A stretch of 64,000 bases of DNA from positions 42,813 through 106,812 of the forward strand of contig DBPV01000022.1 in the NCBI GenBank assembly GCA_002304995.1, written 5' to 3'. A model generated the notes under the pieces. The model was not told where the DNA came from and searched no databases. It saw nothing but the letters and a program-made list of their open reading frames with translations. This document shows positions 42,244-51,299 of the stretch, piece by piece. The DNA comes from Syntrophaceae bacterium UBA1411 (GTDB lineage Bacteria > Desulfobacterota > Syntrophia > Syntrophales > Smithellaceae). Within the stretch, counting starts at the first letter, position 1, and each line of letters begins with the position of its first letter. The position numbers were made by a program, and so were the translations under genes.

Positions 42244-43947
42244 ATGAAACTCAAAGGCACACAGGTTCTCTTGGAAGTGCTGAAAGAAGAACAAGTGGAG
42301 ATCATTTTCGGCTATCCGGGCGGAGCAGTTCTGGATATTTACGATGAGCTCTATAAAAGCGATTTCAAACATATTCTGGTCCGGCACGAGCAGGGAGCGG
42401 TGCACGCCGCCGACGGCTACGCCCGCGCGACCGGCAAGGTCGGCGTTTGCCTGGTCACCTCCGGTCCCGGCGCCACCAACACCGTCACCGGCATTGCCAC
42501 GGCCAACATGGATTCCATTCCGCTGGTGGTTTTCACCGGGCAGGTGCCCACAGGGCTCATCGGCAACGACGCTTTCCAGGAATGCGACATCACGGGCATC
42601 ACGCGTCCCTGCACCAAGCATAATTTCCTGGTGCGCAACATCGAAGAGCTGGCAACGACGATCAAGGAAGCCTTCCATATCGCCCGCTCCGGCCGGCCGG
42701 GGCCGGTGCTGGTGGATCTGCCCAAGAACGTCATGGCCGCGCAAATCGATTACGATCCGGCCGCCGTTCGGATCCGCAATCACGAAGCCCTCTACAAACC
42801 GGCGCCCAAGAAAATGGCCAATGTCCTGGAAATGCTCACCAGGGCGCAAAAGCCCCTGATCATGACGGGCGGCGGCGTCATCCTCGGCCGGGCCGCAGAG
42901 GAGCTGACCCGTCTGGCGCGCCGCTACCGGGTTCCCGTTACCGGCACGCTCATGGGCCTGGGATCCTTTCCCGGCAGCGATCCGCTGTGGCTGGGCATGC
43001 TGGGCATGCACGGCACTTACTACGCCAACATGGCGGTCAGCACCTGCGATCTGCTGCTGGCCGTGGGCGTCCGCTTCGACGACCGCGTGACCGGCACGAT
43101 CGACACGTTCGCTCCCAACGCCAAAATCGTCCATATCGACATCGATCCATCTTCCATCAACAAGAACGTAACCGTGGATCTGCCGATCATCGGCGACACC
43201 AAAGCCGCCCTCACGGATCTGCTGCGCTTTCTGGAAGAGCACCACTACGAGCCTGACGACGCGGCACGCCAAAACTGGCTGGCCGAAATCGACGACTGGC
43301 GGGAAAAGGTGCCGCTGACCTACTGCCAGAACGGCGAAGTCATCAAGCCGCAGTTCGTCATCCAGACACTGCACAAGCTCACCGGCGGCGACGCCCTCAT
43401 TACGACCGAGGTGGGCCAGAACCAGATGTGGACGGCGCAGTTCTTCGGCTTCGACCGGCCCAACTCCTTTATCACCTCCGGCGGCCTGGGCACGATGGGA
43501 TTCGGACTGCCGGCGGCCATCGGCGTCAAAAGCGCCTTCCCCGACCGGCAGGTCGTGGACATCGCCGGCGACGGCAGCATCCAGATGAACATCCAGGAAC
43601 TCGCCACCGCCGCCCAGTACAATATCGCCGTCAAGGTGGTTTTGCTCAACAACGGCTATCTGGGCATGGTGCGCCAGTGGCAGGAGCTCTTTTACGAAAA
43701 ACGCTACTCCCATACCGACATGACGTATGCGCCGGATTTCGTGAAGCTCGCGGAAGCGTTCGGCGTCGCCGGCCTGCGCGCGACAAAGCCCGGCGAAGTA
43801 GCAGACGTTTTGCGGCAGGGGCTGGCCATGGATAAGCCCGTGCTGATGGATTTCCGCGTGTCGCGCGAGGAATGCGTTTATCCCATGGTCCATCCGGGCG
43901 AGTCGATCAGCCAGATGGCCCTGGGCACCCGGGAAATGATCAACTGA
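42244..43947 (+). CDS. ilvB: Acetolactate synthase large subunit
   Basis: A 567-residue thiamine-diphosphate enzyme with catalytic Glu in VRHEQGAVHAADGYAR, GPGATNTVTGIATA, central FAD-type domain and the C-terminal TPP-binding GDGSIQMNIQELATAAQY...NNGYLGMVRQWQ. It condenses pyruvate or 2-ketobutyrate. The ATG at 42244 follows a GGAGG motif; an upstream ATG at 42214 would add 10 residues. First structural gene of ilvB-N-C-D, and regulated by the attenuator just upstream. Confidence 0.96.
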   Translation: MKLKGTQVLLEVLKEEQVEIIFGYPGGAVLDIYDELYKSDFKHILVRHEQGAVHAADGYARATGKVGVCLVTSGPGATNTVTGIATANMDSIPLVVFTGQVPTGLIGNDAFQECDITGITRPCTKHNFLVRNIEELATTIKEAFHIARSGRPGPVLVDLPKNVMAAQIDYDPAAVRIRNHEALYKPAPKKMANVLEMLTRAQKPLIMTGGGVILGRAAEELTRLARRYRVPVTGTLMGLGSFPGSDPLWLGMLGMHGTYYANMAVSTCDLLLAVGVRFDDRVTGTIDTFAPNAKIVHIDIDPSSINKNVTVDLPIIGDTKAALTDLLRFLEEHHYEPDDAARQNWLAEIDDWREKVPLTYCQNGEVIKPQFVIQTLHKLTGGDALITTEVGQNQMWTAQFFGFDRPNSFITSGGLGTMGFGLPAAIGVKSAFPDRQVVDIAGDGSIQMNIQELATAAQYNIAVKVVLLNNGYLGMVRQWQELFYEKRYSHTDMTYAPDFVKLAEAFGVAGLRATKPGEVADVLRQGLAMDKPVLMDFRVSREECVYPMVHPGESISQMALGTREMIN

Positions 43948-43991
43948 GCCATCAGTTTTTAAAATACCGACAACGGAGAGGTTAACGAAAA

Positions 43992-44477
43992 ATGGAAAAA
44001 AAAGACCATATTATTTCAATCCTGGTGTACAATAAACCCGATGTGCTGGCCAGGATTGCCGGAACGCTGGGCGGCAAAGGCTACAACATCGACAGCCTTT
44101 GCGTGAACACGACGACGCAAAAGGACATCTCGAAAATCGTGATGACCACCTGCGGGTCGCAGGCCACCGTCACCCGGATTGAAAATCAACTGCAGCGGCT
44201 CGTCGACGTCATATCCGTCGAGGACCTGACCAACGTCGAATCCATTCACCGCGAAATGGTCCTGGTCCGGCTGAACTGGACGGCGCAAAATACCGAGGCC
44301 GTTAAAAATGCCATCGACGCCAACAAATGGAAAATCGTCGTATCGGGCGACGCCTTTGTGATCATCGAAATCACGGGAGACAAAACACAGATCGACTTTG
44401 CCCTGGCGCGTCTGGAACCGCACGGCATCGCCGACGTCACCCGGACGGGCCTGGTGGCTTTGAAACTTGAAGATTAA
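43992..44477 (+). CDS. ilvN: Acetolactate synthase small (regulatory) subunit
   Basis: A 161-residue ACT-domain protein: HIISILVYNKPDVLARIAGTLGGKGYNIDSLCV is the valine-binding ACT motif, followed by the IlvN/IlvH C-terminal domain (VRLNWTAQNTEAVKNAIDAN). It activates IlvB and gives valine feedback. Full-length family member. 44 bases after ilvB. Confidence 0.95.
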   Translation: MEKKDHIISILVYNKPDVLARIAGTLGGKGYNIDSLCVNTTTQKDISKIVMTTCGSQATVTRIENQLQRLVDVISVEDLTNVESIHREMVLVRLNWTAQNTEAVKNAIDANKWKIVVSGDAFVIIEITGDKTQIDFALARLEPHGIADVTRTGLVALKLED

Positions 44478-44519
44478 CAGTCAACAACCAATTAAAAAAT
44501 TTTTATAACAGGGGGTTTT

Positions 44520-45575
44520 ATGGCAAAAATCAATTTTGGCGGCACGATCGAAGATGTGGTGACCTCGGAAGAATTTCCGGTGAAAAAAGCGCAGGAGGTG
44601 CTTAAAAATGAAGTGATCGCCGTTCTGGGATACGGCGTACAGGGTCCCGCACAGGCCTTCAACATGAAAGACAACGGCATTCATGTCATCATCGGGCAGT
44701 CTCCGGAAGACAAGCCTTACTGGGACAAGGCCATCGCCGACGGCTGGGTTCCCGGCCAGACGCTCTTCCCGATCGAAGAGGCGGTGGAGAAAGCCACCAT
44801 CATTCAGTATCTGGTTTCCGACGCGGCGCAGATGATCCTGTGGCCCAAAGTCAAACCGCATCTGAAAAAAGGAGACGCGCTTTACTTTTCGCACGGCTTT
44901 TCCATCGTTTACAAGGATCAGACGGGCGTCATTCCGCCGGACTTCGTCGACGTGATCATGGTCGCGCCGAAAGGCTCCGGAACGTCCGTCCGGCGCAATT
45001 TCCTCGACGGCAGCGGCATCAACTCCAGTTTTGCCGTGCACCAGGATGCGACCGGCCGCGCGATGGAGCGGACGCTGGCGCTGGGCATCGCCATCGGATC
45101 GGGCTTCCTCTTTCCGACGACGTTCCAGATGGAAGTCTACAGCGACCTCACCGGCGAACGCGGCGTGCTGATGGGCGCGCTGGCGGGCATCATGGAAGCC
45201 CAGTACGCCGAACTGCGCCGCCACGGCCATACGCCCAGCGAGGCCTTCAACGAAACGGTGGAGGAGCTCACGCAGAGCCTGATCCGCCTGGTCGGTGAAA
45301 ACGGCATGGACTGGATGTACGCCAACTGCTCGGCGACGGCCCAGCGCGGTGCGCTCGACTGGCGGCATAAATTCCGCAAAGCGGTGGAACCGGTTTTCGC
45401 GGAGCTTTACAATTCCGTCGCCACCGGCAGGGAAACGGAAGTCGTTCTGCGCGTCAACAGCGCTCCGGATTACAAGGAGAAGCTCAACGCGGAACTTGCG
45501 GAAATGCGCCATTCCGAAATGTGGCAGGCCGGCGCGGCCGTGCGGAATTTAAGACCGGAAAAGAGAAAAAAGTAA
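44520..45575 (+). CDS. ilvC: Ketol-acid reductoisomerase
   Basis: A 351-residue enzyme: NAD(P) binding VIAVLGYGVQGPAQAFNMKDNG, catalytic knotted domain with GSGTSVRRNFLDGSGINSS, SDLTGERGVLMGALAGIMEAQYAEL and ETVEELTQSLIRLVGENGMDWMYANCS. Class I length (about 340), and converts acetolactate to dihydroxyisovalerate. Its sequence differs from the common short class by an N-terminal MAKINFGGTIEDVVTSEEFP. An AGGGGG Shine-Dalgarno precedes it. Confidence 0.94.
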   Translation: MAKINFGGTIEDVVTSEEFPVKKAQEVLKNEVIAVLGYGVQGPAQAFNMKDNGIHVIIGQSPEDKPYWDKAIADGWVPGQTLFPIEEAVEKATIIQYLVSDAAQMILWPKVKPHLKKGDALYFSHGFSIVYKDQTGVIPPDFVDVIMVAPKGSGTSVRRNFLDGSGINSSFAVHQDATGRAMERTLALGIAIGSGFLFPTTFQMEVYSDLTGERGVLMGALAGIMEAQYAELRRHGHTPSEAFNETVEELTQSLIRLVGENGMDWMYANCSATAQRGALDWRHKFRKAVEPVFAELYNSVATGRETEVVLRVNSAPDYKEKLNAELAEMRHSEMWQAGAAVRNLRPEKRKK

Positions 45576-45630
45576 CTGATCCGGCAGGGGACGGCCGCGG
45601 CCGTTCCCTGCACAACACAGGAGAACAAAC

Positions 45631-47292
45631 ATGCGAAGCGACCTCATGAAAAAAGGACTGGAGCGGGCGCCCCACCGTTCTCTCTTCAAGGCGATGGGTT
45701 ATACCGATGAAGAACTGGAACGCCCGCTCATCGGCGTCGTCAACTCGGCCAACGAAATTATTCCCGGCCATATCTATCTGGATCTCATCGCCCAGGACGT
45801 CAAGGCGGGCATTCGCCTCGCCGGCGGTACACCGGTGGAATTTCCCGTCATCGGCGTCTGCGACGGCATCGCCATGAACCACGCCGGCATGAAATATTCG
45901 CTGGCCAGCCGCGAGCTGATCGCCGATTCCATCGAAATCATGGCGACAGCCCATCCCTTCGACGCGCTCGTCTTCATTCCCAACTGCGACAAGATCGTTC
46001 CCGGCATGCTCATGGCGGCGCTCCGGCTCAACGTTCCCGCCATTTTCATCAGCGGCGGACCGATGCTGGCCGGCCGGTTTCAAAACCGGCCCGCGGATCT
46101 CATCACCGTGTTTGAAGGCGTCGGCGCGGTGAAGGCCAAAAAGATGACCGCCGCAGAGCTGCAGCAGCTGGAAGACTGCGCCTGCCCCGGCTGCGGATCC
46201 TGTTCGGGCATGTACACGGCCAATTCCATGAACTGCGTCACGGAGGCCCTGGGCCTCGGACTGCCCGGGAACGGAACCATTCCCGCGGTGTTTGCCGCAC
46301 GGCACCGCCTGGCCAAGCAGGCGGGCATGAAAATTCTGGAACTGCTTAAAAAGAATGTGAAACCGCGCGACATCGCGACTTTGGCCGCTTTTCAAAACGC
46401 CATCGCCGTCGACATGGCGCTGGGCTGCTCCACAAACACCGTTTTGCACATTCCGGCCGTCGCCCACGAAGCGGGCATCACGCTGGATCTGAATCTGTTC
46501 AACAAAATCAGCGAAAAGACAGCCAACATCTGCAAGCTCAGCCCCGCCGGAGCGCATCACATCGAAGATCTCGACGCGGCCGGCGGCATCCAGGCCGTCA
46601 TGAAAACGATTGCCAAACTGGGCGTCATCGACGAGAAGTGCCAGACGGTCAGCGGAAAGAACGTGGGCGCCAATCTGAAAACCGCCCGGGTTTTAAACGA
46701 AGACGTCATCCGGCCGCTTGACCGCCCCTATTCGCCGCAGGGCGGCATCGCCGTTTTGCGCGGCAACCTCGCGCCGGACGGAGCGGTGGTGAAACAGTCG
46801 GCCGTCGCCGCCGCCATGCAGGTAAACGAAGGCAGGGCCCGCGTGTTCGACTCCGAAGACAAGGCCATTAGCGCCATTCTGGCCGGAAAGATCAAACCGG
46901 GCGACATCGTCGTAATCCGCTACGAAGGGCCGAAAGGCGGTCCGGGCATGCGCGAAATGCTCTCCCCCACGTCCGCAATCGTCGGCATGGGGCTCGACAA
47001 GTCCGTGGCCCTTCTAACCGACGGGCGCTTCAGCGGCGGCACGCAGGGCGCGGCCATCGGCCACATTTCCCCGGAAGCGGCGGAAGGAGGACCGATTGCG
47101 CTGGTGAAGGAAGGCGATATCATCGCCATCGACATTCCGGCCAAGAAGCTGACGTTGAAAGTGGACGAGGCGGAGCTGGACAAACGCCGCAAGGCGCTCA
47201 AACCCTGGACGCCGGCCATCACCACCGGTTATCTGGCGCGCTACGCGAAAATGGTGACTTCCGCTTCCACGGGGGCGGTCTTCAAGGATTAA
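45631..47292 (+). CDS. ilvD: Dihydroxy-acid dehydratase
   Basis: A 553-residue iron-sulfur enzyme. Cluster-type cysteines are in VCDGIAMNHAGMKYSL, FIPNCDKIVPGML and DCACPGCGSCSGMYTANSMNC; the C-terminal part has GPKGGPGMREMLSPTSAIVGMGL and DGRFSGGTQGAAIGHISPEAAEGGPI. It makes the 2-keto acids of valine and isoleucine. Last gene of the ilv operon, followed by a strong terminator. Confidence 0.96.
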   Translation: MRSDLMKKGLERAPHRSLFKAMGYTDEELERPLIGVVNSANEIIPGHIYLDLIAQDVKAGIRLAGGTPVEFPVIGVCDGIAMNHAGMKYSLASRELIADSIEIMATAHPFDALVFIPNCDKIVPGMLMAALRLNVPAIFISGGPMLAGRFQNRPADLITVFEGVGAVKAKKMTAAELQQLEDCACPGCGSCSGMYTANSMNCVTEALGLGLPGNGTIPAVFAARHRLAKQAGMKILELLKKNVKPRDIATLAAFQNAIAVDMALGCSTNTVLHIPAVAHEAGITLDLNLFNKISEKTANICKLSPAGAHHIEDLDAAGGIQAVMKTIAKLGVIDEKCQTVSGKNVGANLKTARVLNEDVIRPLDRPYSPQGGIAVLRGNLAPDGAVVKQSAVAAAMQVNEGRARVFDSEDKAISAILAGKIKPGDIVVIRYEGPKGGPGMREMLSPTSAIVGMGLDKSVALLTDGRFSGGTQGAAIGHISPEAAEGGPIALVKEGDIIAIDIPAKKLTLKVDEAELDKRRKALKPWTPAITTGYLARYAKMVTSASTGAVFKD

Positions 47293-47302
47293 TGGCGCAG
47301 CG

Positions 47303-47339
47303 AAAGGGACGGCCGGCGCACGCCGGCCGTCCCTTTTTT
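47303..47339 (+). terminator. Terminator of the ilv operon
   Basis: AAAGGGACGGCCGGCG (47303-47318) pairs with CGCCGGCCGTCCCTTT (47321-47336) with a two-base gap, followed by further T residues. It also ends against the convergent gene at 47341. Confidence 0.95.
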
Positions 47340-47340
47340 G

Positions 47341-47637
47341 TCAGACGATTTCCTTCATTGTCAAATCCAGTTTCCAGAAGGCCAGTTCGATCCGGTTTAA
47401 AATTTCAGAGATCTTTTCCCCAGCCAGCGGTTCGTCCTTTCCGCTCCAGGTCCAGCGCTCCGGCGTGTACAAAATCCACTCCAGCTCACCTTGCGCGTCC
47501 GGCCGGTCTTCCAGTTCGAGACGGATGCTTTTCCCTTCTTCCTCGTAGCTCAGGACGGCGGCGGACAAAACATCCACTTTCCAGCCCGCGGAGCTTTCCA
47601 CGCACCGGGAACCGATTGCCCGCAGGACTTCTTTCAT
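47341..47637 (-). CDS. Hypothetical protein, about 98 residues
   Basis: Short soluble protein with an antiparallel beta-rich look: CVESSAGWKVDVLSAAVLSYEEEGKSIRLELEDRPDAQGELEWILYTPERWTW, then a helical end ISEILNRIELAFWKLDLTMKEIV. I do not recognise a family (immunity-protein-like beta folds come to mind, but this is a guess). It lies on the minus strand behind pldA's end, so it may follow pldA in the same message. ATG at 47643 is an alternative start. Confidence 0.55.
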   Translation of the reverse strand: MKEVLRAIGSRCVESSAGWKVDVLSAAVLSYEEEGKSIRLELEDRPDAQGELEWILYTPERWTWSGKDEPLAGEKISEILNRIELAFWKLDLTMKEIV

Positions 47638-47664
47638 AACCATTTTCCCTTATCCGCGCCGCCG

Positions 47665-48822
47665 TCAGTTCCATTCCGCCAGCATGAAGCCGGCGCCGAT
47701 GCGGTTCACGCTTTTATTGTAATCCATCAACCCTTCGCCGTAGCCGTTGAAATACTGAATGTAAAAACTGACCTTGTCCGTCAGGTATTTTTCCAGCGTT
47801 TCCTTCGGCACGAAAGAACCGAAAAGCAGGCGCCCCAGCGCAAGCGGCGGAATGCTCCAGTCCACCTGCACGGCGCCCAGGTTGTTTTGCCTCAGGTTGT
47901 TGCGCAGCATGAGGGCAAAGCGCTGCTTTTCCCAAATCCAGGTTACCCACAGTTCGCCATAGCCCAGATAGCGGGTGAGGTCGGGATTGTCGTCCTTTTC
48001 CGCGTCTTCGGTCAGGCGGTACCAGGTTTTGAGCTGCACGCCGAGGTTTTTTCTTTCCAGGCCGATGTTGGCCACGATGCGGTTCCAGCTCCGGGACAGA
48101 GGCCGCGAGCGGCCGTTGGACTGGTGGTTGAAGCCGACCTGGACATATCGGCCCTTAAATCCCAGAAGCTCATAATCGGTGCGCAGGTTAACGAGCAGTT
48201 CCGGCTCGTAGTTCGTGTCCCGAAACGGCGAGGAAAAAGCGGAATTGTAAAGCTGCCAGAAGCACAACTGCGTGTAGGCGATCCAGACGTCGACGCCCTT
48301 CACGACGCCAAGGCTGTCGTACACTCCCGACAGCGGCCCCTGCAGGACGTCCTCCCACACCTTGGCCTTGAAGCTCAGCTGAAACTTCGCCTCGTTGAAC
48401 TGCGCCTTCGCCGCCGGATCGTATTCCAGGTTCGTTTCGTCATTGGGCGACGCGTTGTAGGCCACCGGCAGAAAATAATTCATCCGGTAAGGCCGCAGCA
48501 CAAAGGAACGCCGGCGGTTTGCCGGATCCAAATCCCAGTGCCGGGTCATAACGGACGGCTCGGCGCTTTTTTCCGCCGCGGTTTCGCCTCCGGGCGGCTC
48601 TGTTGAGACATGTTCAGTCTTTCCAGCGGCCGGCGGGGCCTGCCCGGCCGCCAGACCGTCATAACAGCGCAGGCGCTCGGCCGGATCGCCAAGGCCGGCG
48701 CACGCGGCCAGACGCTTTTCAAGATCCGGTTCCGCCGCGGCCGCAACCGCCGCGCACACCAGCGCCGCCAGCAAAAGACCCGCCGACCAGCATCCGGATG
48801 ACCGTCCTGTCCGTCCCATCAT
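47665..48822 (-). CDS. pldA: Outer-membrane phospholipase A (OMPLA)
   Basis: A 385-residue protein: signal peptide (about 1-30), an N-terminal cysteine segment (LAACAGLGDPAERLRCYDGLA), then the beta-barrel. The catalytic triad is clear: H233 and S235 in GFNHQSNGRS and N247 in SWNR, with the 12-residue S-to-N spacing of E. coli OMPLA. The C-terminal aromatic end is LAEWN. It hydrolyses phospholipids that leak into the outer leaflet. A GAGAGGAG Shine-Dalgarno precedes the start. Confidence 0.94.
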   Translation of the reverse strand: MMGRTGRSSGCWSAGLLLAALVCAAVAAAAEPDLEKRLAACAGLGDPAERLRCYDGLAAGQAPPAAGKTEHVSTEPPGGETAAEKSAEPSVMTRHWDLDPANRRRSFVLRPYRMNYFLPVAYNASPNDETNLEYDPAAKAQFNEAKFQLSFKAKVWEDVLQGPLSGVYDSLGVVKGVDVWIAYTQLCFWQLYNSAFSSPFRDTNYEPELLVNLRTDYELLGFKGRYVQVGFNHQSNGRSRPLSRSWNRIVANIGLERKNLGVQLKTWYRLTEDAEKDDNPDLTRYLGYGELWVTWIWEKQRFALMLRNNLRQNNLGAVQVDWSIPPLALGRLLFGSFVPKETLEKYLTDKVSFYIQYFNGYGEGLMDYNKSVNRIGAGFMLAEWN

Positions 48823-48905
48823 CTTGACTCCTCTCTGGAGGGAGAGCTCCGCGGACGGAAGCCCCCCGTCTTTTCATATTGAATCCCGGCTTAGCTTCTG
48901 GTAGC

Positions 48906-48934
48906 TTGACACTGCTTTTTTATGCAGATAACGG
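48906..48934 (+). promoter_or_regulatory. Promoter of the exported four-gene operon
   Basis: TTGACA (48906-48911) with TAACGG (48929-48934) at a 17-base spacing, about 54 bases before the lipoprotein start. Confidence 0.5.
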
Positions 48935-48987
48935 AGAATAATGCAATATGGTTATTGTCCTGAACCATTCCCGCCGGGAGGATGTTT

Positions 48988-50880
48988 ATGAAAAAGATCG
49001 TTGCCTTGATTGTCTGTTTCCTGATCCTGACGAGTCTGGGCGGCTGCGCCCTGCTCAAGCTGCGGGAAGATGTCAAAATCTCGCAGGATTCCTGCCTCCT
49101 TTTTGGCGAGGTTGTCAGCAAGTCGCCGCTTCAAAAACCGATTATTGTCGTCGCTTACAGCAACACAAACGGCCAGATTCAAATTGCCGATTACGCCGTG
49201 CTGGCGGAGCCGGGACAATTCGAATTGCTGGTCCAGGAAGGCCGGTATGAAATTTTCGCCTTTGAAGACGGCAACGCCTCCCTTTCTCCCGACCGGAGCG
49301 AATGGATGGGATTCTACGGCAAACCCGATAAAATAAAAACGCAGATGGGAGGCGCGGTCTTTGGCCTGGATATCATTCTGGCGGAACAAACCGGCAAGCC
49401 TGTTGCTTACCTGACCCAGCCGCTGGCCCAGTTTTCCGGCGGCAAAAGAAAGCCCCCGACATCGGCCGGCGCTCTCATCAGTCTGGACGATCCGGTCTTT
49501 TCCGCCGAAAACGGACTGAGCGGTTTCTGGGCTCCTCTGGAGTTTTTCAAAAAAACCGGCTGCAACATCGGTTTTCTGGAACCCTACGACGCCAAGAAAA
49601 TCCCGATCCTGTTCGTGCACGGCGCCGCCGGTTCGCCGCAGGACTGGCGCTATTTCATTCATCAGTTGGACCGCGCCCGCTATCAGCCCTGGGTCTTTTA
49701 CTATCCCTCCGGAGCGAGGCTCGATACCGTTTATTTTCTTCTGCAGACAAAGCTCTATGAATTATATCGGAAGTATGAATTCGAAACGCTGTACGTAGTC
49801 GCGCACAGCATGGGGGGGCTTGTTTCCCGCGCCACCCTTCTCGAAGACAGCAACTTCACCGAGTCCGTCAAACTTTTTGTGTCGATTTCGACGCCCTGGG
49901 GCGGCGAGGCGCGGGCGAAAACGGGCGTGGAAAGCTCGCCCGCGGTCATTCCCAGCTGGAAAGACGTGGACCCCCAAAGCCCGTACATTCACCGCCTCTT
50001 TGCCAAAAAACTCGATCCGTCGATCCACTACTACCTGTTTTTCGGCCACAAAGGGGGCGGCAGTCTTTTCCGCCCCAACAACGACAATACCGTCACGCTC
50101 GAGAGCATGCTGGACCCGCGGGCGCAGGCCGACGCCCTGAAAGTGACCGGTCTTAACGAAGACCACGTCAGCATTCTGTCCAGCCCGGAGATGATGAAGC
50201 ACTTTAAAGCCGTTCTGGCCGGCACCGAAACGAACAAGGACAAAACGTATGTCCGCTCCAAAGGGTATCTGAACATTGAACACGCCTTCGATCCGCCGGG
50301 CACCAAGACGCCTTCCCAGATGTCGCTGGTCCTGGCGCCTTCCGGAACGCAGGAAAAGGAAAAACAGCTGAAGGTCAATCCTTTTGTGTTCCGGCAGGAA
50401 ACAGGGCCGATTGTCCCGAAAACGTACGACGTCAGCCTCGTCGCGCTCGGTTTTAAAACGCTTCCGGATCATATCACGCTGGACGTCAAAGCCGGGCAGA
50501 TTGCCGATGCCCGGTTTACGCTCGTCCCGCAGGGTATGGTGGCCAATCTCATGTATGCGACAACGGCCGCGGTCGACAGTTTCTGGGGCTTTTACAAAGA
50601 ATTGCCGGAAAAGGTCAAGATCCGCTCCATTGCTTTAACGGGACCGGGCGTTTCCCGGACTCTGGCCCCCGCCGAGAAGATGACCGACCGGGAGGTTCTG
50701 GCCGTTTTCCTCGCGTCCCGGGATTTCGCCTATAAAAACTACTTCGCCTTTTTTGATCTGCCGGCCGGAGACTATGATCTGGCAATCACGGCCGACGGCT
50801 GCGAGCCTTTTAAGACGCGGGTCAAGGCCACGCCCGGCGAATTCGTTCCGACCGCGCCCCTGCGTCTCATTTTAAAATGA
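48988..50880 (+). CDS. Exported lipoprotein with alpha/beta-hydrolase domain
   Basis: A 630-residue protein with a lipoprotein signal (ILTSLGGC, cysteine 20), an N-terminal carbohydrate-binding-like region, and a hydrolase domain with VHGAAGSPQDWRYF and nucleophile S274 in VAHSMGGLVSRA, then SVSISTPWGG-like VSISTPWGGEA. The C-terminal half (about 440-630) is a repeat-like beta region. It resembles periplasmic or surface lipases/esterases of the PGAP1-like group. First gene of a four-gene exported run. Start at 48988 fits GGGAGG; an ATG two codons earlier is too close. Confidence 0.82.
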   Translation: MKKIVALIVCFLILTSLGGCALLKLREDVKISQDSCLLFGEVVSKSPLQKPIIVVAYSNTNGQIQIADYAVLAEPGQFELLVQEGRYEIFAFEDGNASLSPDRSEWMGFYGKPDKIKTQMGGAVFGLDIILAEQTGKPVAYLTQPLAQFSGGKRKPPTSAGALISLDDPVFSAENGLSGFWAPLEFFKKTGCNIGFLEPYDAKKIPILFVHGAAGSPQDWRYFIHQLDRARYQPWVFYYPSGARLDTVYFLLQTKLYELYRKYEFETLYVVAHSMGGLVSRATLLEDSNFTESVKLFVSISTPWGGEARAKTGVESSPAVIPSWKDVDPQSPYIHRLFAKKLDPSIHYYLFFGHKGGGSLFRPNNDNTVTLESMLDPRAQADALKVTGLNEDHVSILSSPEMMKHFKAVLAGTETNKDKTYVRSKGYLNIEHAFDPPGTKTPSQMSLVLAPSGTQEKEKQLKVNPFVFRQETGPIVPKTYDVSLVALGFKTLPDHITLDVKAGQIADARFTLVPQGMVANLMYATTAAVDSFWGFYKELPEKVKIRSIALTGPGVSRTLAPAEKMTDREVLAVFLASRDFAYKNYFAFFDLPAGDYDLAITADGCEPFKTRVKATPGEFVPTAPLRLILK

Positions 50881-50896
50881 GGAAGAGATCACTGCC

Positions 50897-51265
50897 ATGA
50901 GCCCCAAAGCCTATTTCCGGCCCGGCAAAACGGCATCCGTCATGGGCATTCTTGTCGGATGTCTCATGCTGATTTTCGGCCTCGTGTTTTTCTGGCTGGT
51001 GCGCGAAGACGGCAGCGTCATCGGACAGATTTTCATTCCGCTCTGGATGCTTGTCGTGATCCTCATCATCGTCTACAACATCTACAATCTCAAATCGTCC
51101 GGAGCGTCGCGCGCCGCGTTAGGCGAAATGGAGATCGACGCGCCCGGCCCCGCGGCGAGTATCGAAGAAAAACTGCGCAGCCTGGAGCGGATGAAAAAAG
51201 ACCGGCTGATCACCGAAGCAGAGTACCGGCAAAAAAGAAAAGACATCATGGAGCAGAAATGGTGA
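50897..51265 (+). CDS. SHOCT-domain membrane protein
   Basis: A 122-residue protein with two transmembrane segments (SVMGILVGCLMLIFGLVFFWLV and IFIPLWMLVVILIIVYNIYNL) and a C-terminal SHOCT module (IEEKLRSLERMKKDRLITEAEYRQKRKDIMEQ). SHOCT domains are short oligomerisation modules of unclear function. It lies 16 bases after the hydrolase lipoprotein and 34 before the ankyrin-Kunitz gene. Confidence 0.8.
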   Translation: MSPKAYFRPGKTASVMGILVGCLMLIFGLVFFWLVREDGSVIGQIFIPLWMLVVILIIVYNIYNLKSSGASRAALGEMEIDAPGPAASIEEKLRSLERMKKDRLITEAEYRQKRKDIMEQKW

Positions 51266-51299
51266 CACCCGCCCCGCCCGCAGGAAGGAGAATTTGTAC

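Noticed and set aside
42151..43893. A 580-residue open frame on the minus strand
   Set aside because: Antisense to ilvB and to the attenuator region.
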